Of a DNA stretch of 64,000 bases, positions 58,501 through 64,000 are shown in pieces. The notes under the pieces were generated by a model that did not search any database, was not told the origin of the DNA, and worked only from the letters and a program-made list of their open reading frames with translations. The position numbers and the translations under genes are program-made. The first letter of the stretch is position 1. Every line of letters begins with the position of its first letter. The stretch spans positions 1-64,000 of the forward strand of contig JAEQBH010007372.1 in assembly GCA_016808115.1 (NCBI GenBank), given 5' to 3'. The stretch is from Tetrastigma voinierianum (taxonomy: Eukaryota > Streptophyta > Magnoliopsida > Vitales > Vitaceae).

Positions 58501-59250
58501 TTCTTTCGCATGCTCATCAAATATAGGGATCTTCTAGTTTAGCCTCTAGGTCGATCTAAGTATCGATTATAGTTTGAAGCTAACAAAAGTGCTCTGAAGC
58601 ATGCATCCCCGGCTAACACCCAACTCTACATAACTCGACATCAATGGAAGTTGTATTGTGCATATAAATAAAGGCACGTAGACTTCCCTACTCAAAGCGT
58701 ATACCACATTTTCCTTACACGGATGGTAGTTAATAGTGCAATCATAATCCTTAAGTAGTTCCATCCACCTTCTTGCCTTAAGTTTAACTCCTTTTGGGTA
58801 AAACTAAATATTTAAGAGCTCTTATGGATTTAAATGTAAATATCGGCAAGTCGCCCCGTACAAGTAATGCCTCCAAGTCTTCAATCAAATACATGACAAG
58901 TTCAAGTCATGGAATTTGATTAATTCATTTCGTGTTTCTTAAGCATGCGGAAGCATCGCCCTGACTCTCTTATGTTGCATCAACCTTGACCCTAAACCTT
59001 GGTATGAAGCATCGCGCAAACCTCGAACCCCTCATTGCCTGCGGCAATGTCAAAGCAAATTTGGCGTCAACTTTCCTTCAGTGTTTGGAAACTCCCCTCA
59101 CACAATAGGTCCACTCCAAATTTAGCACTTTTCTTGTCAAACGGTGAAGTGGTTCTTCTATTTTGAGAACCTTCTACTGAACCTGCTTGAGTAATACCAT
59201 TAATCCTAGGAAACTCATATACATCATCGTAGTTGGTTGTTTTCAGTTTG
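58501..59250 (-). pseudogene. Chromovirus RNase H and connection to integrase
   Basis: Minus-strand MELLKDYDCTINYHPCKENV and VYALSREV (58690-58764) match the RW.ELLKDYDxxIxYHPGKANVVADALSRK junction motif. RNase H proper lies at 58800-59250 but is hard to read because of frameshifts. Confidence 0.75.
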
Positions 59251-59479
59251 CCACTGCCTCTACCTTCTAAGGATCCACATAAATGCCATCAACGAAACCA
59301 CATGTCAAAAATGCCACTCGGCTCAATAAAACCCATTTGTTGCAGACACCAGCATACATTGATGTTGCCCAAAGTCTATGACACCAAACCCAAATGTGTC
59401 TCATGCTCCCGACTCGCTTCAGGTACACGAATATATTGATAGAACTATTGACCGTCGATCCAAGTATGGACGAAAGATC

Positions 59480-60000
59480 CTCATCAAGTCCATGAAAGGC
59501 TCTTTAGGGCATTGGTGAGCCGAAGACATCACTAAACTCATAAATGCCCGTATCTAGTCTGAATGCCGTCTTTGGGAATGTCAGATTCCTAAATATGTGA
59601 TGGTACCACGACCTCAAGGTAATCTTGGAGGTACTTTTTGCACCTGGAGGCTAGTAAAATAAATCATCAATCAGGGGCAAGGATATTTGTTACGAATGGT
59701 GACCTTATTCAAGCGTACGTAGTCTATGCACAGAAAACCTCAGTACCATCATATTCTTCACAAATAACAGGTGCTCCCCAGTGAAATCTTTTTGGGCCTA
59801 ATAAATCCCCGTCCACCGGCTCTTATAGGCAGGCCTTCAGCTCTTTCATAGCTCGGCCGGTGCGCATTCTATAAGGTGGTAGAATCGAGTTATTGCCGAG
59901 GACTTAATGTGGGAAAATCTATCTCTAAGTTACGGAGGTAAGCACGGAAGATCGTCGGGGAACACATCCGGAAAGTCCTTACCTCTTTAGTGCGTCCTAC
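59480..60000 (-). pseudogene. Chromovirus reverse transcriptase (damaged)
   Basis: The minus strand at about 59700-59880 reads, over frame changes, APAEL.KS, then HWGAP-like residues, VKNMMVLRF and YVRLN. This corresponds to MAPAELKELKxQL...GxIRPS..WGAPVLFVKKKDGTLRxCIDYRxLNK. I could not see the catalytic YIDD box cleanly. Confidence 0.6.
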
Positions 60001-60199
60001 AATCTAAACAGTTCACTTTCAGTATCAACTGTGAGCCAGATACCCCTTACAACCTTTTGGAAGTAAACATCTAGTAGAAATAGCATAAATCAACCACGAA
60101 GGTGCCAGCCTCGCTCTCCGTAGAAGCCCACTCTTTGGTAGTCAGGTCGATCTAAATATCTCACCTCCTTGCGGAAACAATCCATTGGAAGCATAGTTT

Positions 60200-60760
60200 G
60201 CGTGACGATCCATCCCAAGAATCACATCCAACCCTTAAGATCTATTAATATCAAATCTGCCTCCATATCTTGGCTTGATAGAAAACAAGCTGCCCTTAAG
60301 CATCACGATTAGGCCGTAGGGATTCTCCGTGGGTGTGATCTCTAAACTACAACCCGAAAGGTGGTCGTCGGGCTCGTCTGCGACATACTCACGTGAAATA
60401 AAAGAGTGTGCTGGCCCTTGGGGTCGATGTACACGTGCATCGTCACCAAGAATAGATAATGTACCTATCACAACGCTTCAAAATTCGCGCCTCCCCGACC
60501 GGTCATAGCATAAACTCGCCTCAGCGGTGTGGTCAGCCCTCTCTGGCCCTCTCGCTCTAACGCTGTGTACCGTTGTCTCGCAAAGAAACCACCCGAGATT
60601 TGCTCCCCTGGCTCAGGTATCCCGGGCCCTCCATGCCCACGCCAGCCCGCCGAACTCACCGGGAAAAGCACTCGATTTGAGACTCTACCGGCTGACTCGA
60701 TAAATTCCTCTGAAATGTCCCGCTCGCCCGCACCAGCATGTATTATCCCACCGGCACATG
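60200..60760 (-). pseudogene. Gag zinc knuckle and protease remnant
   Basis: The minus strand gives CWCGRAGHFRG at about 60700-60740 (the CxxCGxxGHxxxxC knuckle, with first and last cysteines affected). It then gives LRRVYAMTGRGGANFEAL (60470-60525), MIGTLSILGDDARV and HSFISREYVADEPDDHLSG (60350-60415). HSFIS is the tail of the DPGATHSFIS protease site; the aspartate-containing part is shifted. Upstream only about 150 bp remain before the LTR, so the main gag domain is deleted. Confidence 0.7.
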
Positions 60761-60913
60761 GTCCATCATGGATTCACAGAACGTCACAAGTCAGCTGGAA
60801 CCGCCTAGCCTCGCACTTCAAAATAGCATACTCTAAGAATAAATGAAATGTAATCAATTCAAAGGATAAGGTTAGAAAGGTATACAAAACACGGGATGAG
60901 TCGCACACGCCAA

Positions 60914-63628
60914 TGTGCCAACCCCAAAGAATTTAGAAACCAGATCTCTCGATACTGTCGATAAGATTCGAACGGATACCCTCCTGTGGTTCTCCAGTGT
61001 CCCGCCTAGAGTCCCACCGTACAATCCATAGGGGTAAATCATGGGGGGTATAAAAACACAGCAAAACAAAGCAGAAATCACTGCCACCCTGGTGGTGGGG
61101 CTGAAACGGTAAGGTGTCTGTGGTATCGGCAGGCTGGGCCTAGGCTGTGAATGGTGTGTAAGAGTAACAGTCATAAACAAGTGGAGGAGAAACAATGAGA
61201 GGATGTGTCAATCTCAAAGAGAGTCTTTACTAATCGCACCTGTAATAATGAAAAACAACTAGAGTAATAAAGTCATGAACATATAATTATAAGAGTATAA
61301 TGTTTTTATTTTCTAACATTTCCAAGACCTCACTCATCAATTTTCAGGTTCAGAATGATTTACAAACCCACATTACCCGTCCAATAATATGAAATTAAGG
61401 TTTAAAAATTAAACGACATGATTTTTAAGAAAATTATATTTAAATTGTTCACATGTCCTAAAAATGATATGTAAGTGTGGTTAGTCATCATGTCGTGAAA
61501 ATAATCGCTTGAAAGTATTACAAATCCATAAAATAAATGGTTATACCCATAATCGAAACCAACAAATGTAGCCCTCGCACTATATACCTGATATCATAAA
61601 CCGCTTCCGTAAACCCGACCTCACGACAATCGTGGTAAACTAATAAACCTTCTCTCGGTTAAACCCGGCCATCACGTATAACCATTAAACCTTCGGCAGT
61701 TCCGACCATCACGCGTGGACAACCAATAAACCCCTGCAAACCCACCACCACGTGGCACCAATAAAACCTTCTAAAACCGACCACGCAACTAATAAACCTT
61801 CTGATGGTCCCGACATCACGGGGCCGTGGAAATAATATAATCGCTTTCTTACTCACATGTACCTTTCCAACGACATCAGATATAATCATTTCACAAAATC
61901 CCAAAATCTCTTTCTTAAACAATAAGTTTTCAAAGTGGCTTTAAAACCTCAATCCACGACCCAACATGTGCCAGCCTCCTCTCTCTCTCCTCTCTCTCCT
62001 CCTCCTCCTCCCTCCTCCTCCTCCTCCAGCCTCCCTCTCTCTCCTCCTCCCTCTCCCTCTCTCTTCCTCCTCCTCCTCCTCCTCCTCCTCCTCCTCTTCT
62101 TCTTTTTCTTTTTCTTTTTTTTTCTTTCTTCTTTTTTCTTTCTTTCTTTTTTTTCTCTTTTTTAAGTAAAAAAAACTACTCCACCTCCTCCTTCTATAAA
62201 TACCATGTACTCATCCATAAACTCAAGAAACTTCCAAATATTTAAATGTTGACAAAATTCACATGAAATGATAACTTGCTTTATATGAAAACATATCATT
62301 CTATTTATGCATAACCAACCATTCTACTAAATGAGATAGCATTATTAAATAACACATGATTATATGCCAATATAATTTCAAAATATTTAAACATATAAAA
62401 CCCACTCACCTGACTACGTACGCCTGCCGGCCTCCTCAGATAGTCTCCGCCATATGCCTCGTAATATAACAATAAACACCACTTAGGCTCCATTAACTAA
62501 CCAACAACATCGGGATGCCCAAGGCCTTAGAATAAATTTTTAACTATGAAAACCATTCAAATCGACCCGATGTGTCCACCACACAAGGTGGCCCTATGTA
62601 ATCTAATACCAAAATTGGGGCTTTTCACCGAAAGTTACTCTCGAAATTGAACCATCCACACACCATAAAAACATCCACTCCCCACTAACTATCTTCAATT
62701 TTGCCAAACTTGACCAATCAAGTACTCAATCCAACCTTCTCAGAATTACCCTTAAATGACCCAAAATGGGAAAAAACTAACCAAACGACATTCAAAATTC
62801 ACAACCATATATCAAACAAAGCCCAAGAGGAACACACGCACTTTACCTTGGTCCAAAGGTTTCTCGTGTGGTGGTCTAAAACTCGATCCAACAATACCAA
62901 CTTTGTTTTTGTCGTGATCTTCAAACGGTGAGGAATCTGAAAAAGAGACCACTGAATGAGTTCGGGAGAAGCCTTAAAATGGTGGAGGAGGGAGGTCGGC
63001 CCGGAGTGGCCGAAAAATGCGTAAAAATGTGACCCACTGTTGGCGGCCGCCGCCGGCTCTGGCGCCTGACCAAGCGTCTCGGCTACGGTTTGCCGTGAAA
63101 TTTCACGGCCGAGATTGTCTCACCTTGCTCATCCTCCCTGGCCGGCGCGTGTGCAAGGTGGGTGGGCGGAGTCGGCCTAATGTGCCGAAACTCTTGAACT
63201 ACCAAAATGGGTCAAAACGACCTGGGCTCTGTTCAACATTTTGGAGAGTTTTTTTTTCTAAGGTCTTTGGAGCTCAAAACAGTGTCTCGGGGCTAGTTTC
63301 ATTTGGCACGCAAGGCTAGGTTTATATAGGCCTAGGTCGCTTTCTCAGTAAAAACCTAAGACAACTTTTGGACATCGTTAAATGTCGTTGTTTGAACTCT
63401 CGCGGTCATACAACTTTTTATCCGTAGTTTTCCGGGATTAATGCTCAACCCGTCTATGAACTCAGATCGACGGCCCACGAAATGGTGTCTTAGTCAAGCC
63501 AAAATTATTCATCCTTGTAAAAGTCAACTTTGATCCACATACTAAGTGTTGGTCAAACCTGGTCAAACTTAGTCAAACTTGGTCAAACGTGTAAAAAAAA
63601 CTTGTATTATTCGGTACGGGTCATTACA
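60914..63628 (-). repeat. 5' LTR of the gag-less chromovirus
   Basis: Matches 55005-57138 from about 61265 on. It is 165 bases longer than its partner, mainly because of a pyrimidine tract at 61975-62170 that the partner lacks. The TTGGTCAAAC minisatellite has one unit fewer than in the partner. The start at TGTGCCAACC was chosen by comparison with TGTGCGAGG at 54590. No standard primer-binding site was recognised beside it. Confidence 0.75.
61975..62170. repeat. CT/CCT-rich pyrimidine tract in one LTR
   Basis: About 195 bases of C and T that grade from CTCTCTC through CCTCCTCCT to TTTCTTTTT. Absent from the equivalent place in the partner LTR (near 55700). The Ser/Pro/Leu/Phe-rich open frames across it are composition artefacts. 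Confidence 0.85.
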
Positions 63629-64000
63629 ATAAAGCCCATGAATTTACCTCTATTCTACATCAATTTGGTACTGTTCCTCATTCCTCTTGTCTAAGCACTT
63701 CTCAAGAAATGCAGGTCGTTTTTCAAACCCCGCCATTCTCGACGTTGTTCAGGCTACTACTATCACGCTTCCCTACTCCTTCTCGCCTCAGGGTTACTTC
63801 ATCGCCACATACCCCATCAATCTACAGTCCTTTTCCCATTGTCTGCAATCAAACTCCCATGATATGTTGTTTGGTTCTTCTCCCCTCCTTTCAATTTACT
63901 CTAGAGTCTGGGATGTCCTGCTTTCACTTCCATGACTCAAAAGAAACAAACTTCGCCTCGTTCAGGTTGTTGGCATGGAATTGCAAAAGTTATAGGTGTT
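63629..64000 (+). pseudogene. Copia integrase, continuation after the nested element
   Basis: Starts with ATAAA, then AHEFTSILHQFGTVPHSSC (63641-63695), equivalent to copia integrase HNxxFxxFLxxxGIxHQxSC. It is followed by STSQEN where the PQQNG motif is expected, ILDVVQAT (63738-63760) and SHDMLFGSSP (63852-63890). It continues past the window edge. The codons follow on from 54588, which proves that the gypsy element split this gene. Confidence 0.85.

Larger units (their letters stand above)
54590..63628 (-). mobile_element. Nested chromovirus Ty3/gypsy element lacking most of gag, 9.0 kb
   Basis: Two direct LTRs (54590-57138 and 60914-63628) end in TCATTACA (minus-strand start TGTAATGACCCG) and bracket only 3.8 kb of internal sequence. 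That sequence codes on the minus strand for a gag zinc knuckle, protease, RT, RNase H, integrase and a chromodomain-like end. It sits in the copia integrase with ATAAA on both sides. The N-terminal gag domain that should follow the 5' LTR is absent, so the element could not make its own particle as it stands. Confidence 0.85.
52384..64000 (+). mobile_element. Ty1/copia element, interrupted and running off the window
   Basis: Gag, protease, GAG-pre-integrase and integrase occur in copia order on the plus strand from about 52790. The integrase is broken at 54588 and resumes at 63629 after a nested gypsy element. RT and RNase H should lie beyond 64000. The element begins near 52384, where LINE coding sequence stops. 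Confidence 0.8.

Noticed and set aside
61935..62169. Ser/Pro/Leu/Phe-rich overlapping frames
   Set aside because: Translations of the CT tract in one LTR.

Overview
This is a stretch of nuclear DNA from a flowering plant, most likely a eudicot. It is almost entirely transposable elements nested in one another, with two small pieces of host-type gene. No bacterial, organellar or CRISPR features are visible. The calls rest on plant-specific element hallmarks: CACTA ends and transposase, a tRNA-derived SINE, chromovirus and Tat-type Ty3/gypsy elements, a Ty1/copia element, a hAT MITE, and the last exon of a plant alpha-L-fucosidase gene. Nearly every recognisable protein domain is broken by frameshifts and stops, even in elements that still keep their target-site duplications. 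The region is therefore either decayed or an unpolished long-read consensus, so coding calls are given as remnants and many inner boundaries are approximate.

Layout. (1) 1-2834: CACTA-type subterminal repeats at the left edge, then a CT-rich leader-like stretch, two exon fragments of an FtsJ/TRM7-like RNA 2'-O-methyltransferase, and a SINE with a 16-17 bp target duplication. (2) 2835-15852: a CACTA (En/Spm) DNA transposon with 13-bp terminal inverted repeats, subterminal TACCGACCA repeats, a hairpin-bearing 185-bp tandem array, a TNP2/TNPD-like transposase gene and a second TNPA-like gene. (3) 15853-23904: two different gypsy remnants on the minus strand. A chromovirus pol is cut in RNase H by the CACTA end. 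It abuts the gag, leader, primer-binding site and 2.65-kb 5' LTR of a Tat-like element. (4) about 24795-45791: a second, larger Tat-lineage gypsy element on the minus strand. Between pol and its 3' LTR it carries a tandem-repeat array and an antisense ORF of the 'putative gypsy-type transposon' (PF04195-like) family. Its reverse transcriptase is split by a complete chromovirus (32244-42125) with 2.6-kb LTRs and an initiator-Met-tRNA-type primer site. (5) 45792-51825: AT-rich spacer, a GC-rich block with AAACGACGTCGTTT palindromes, the orphan 3' exon of a FUC1-like alpha-L-fucosidase gene, and a 0.63-kb direct duplication around a hAT MITE with perfect 8-bp target duplications. (6) 51826-64000: a LINE reverse-transcriptase fragment entered by a copia element, whose integrase is in turn split by a chromovirus (54590-63628) that has lost most of gag.

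No gene here is clearly functional as read. The CACTA element is the most complete autonomous-type element, with both ends and both genes. The nesting gives a relative order: LINE before copia before chromovirus in the right part, and Tat before chromovirus in the middle. The most unusual observations are the 80-bp perfect palindrome near the CACTA right end, the mismatch between the two CACTA flanks, the hairpin-bearing tandem array inside that element, and the host-gene fragments beside CACTA ends.
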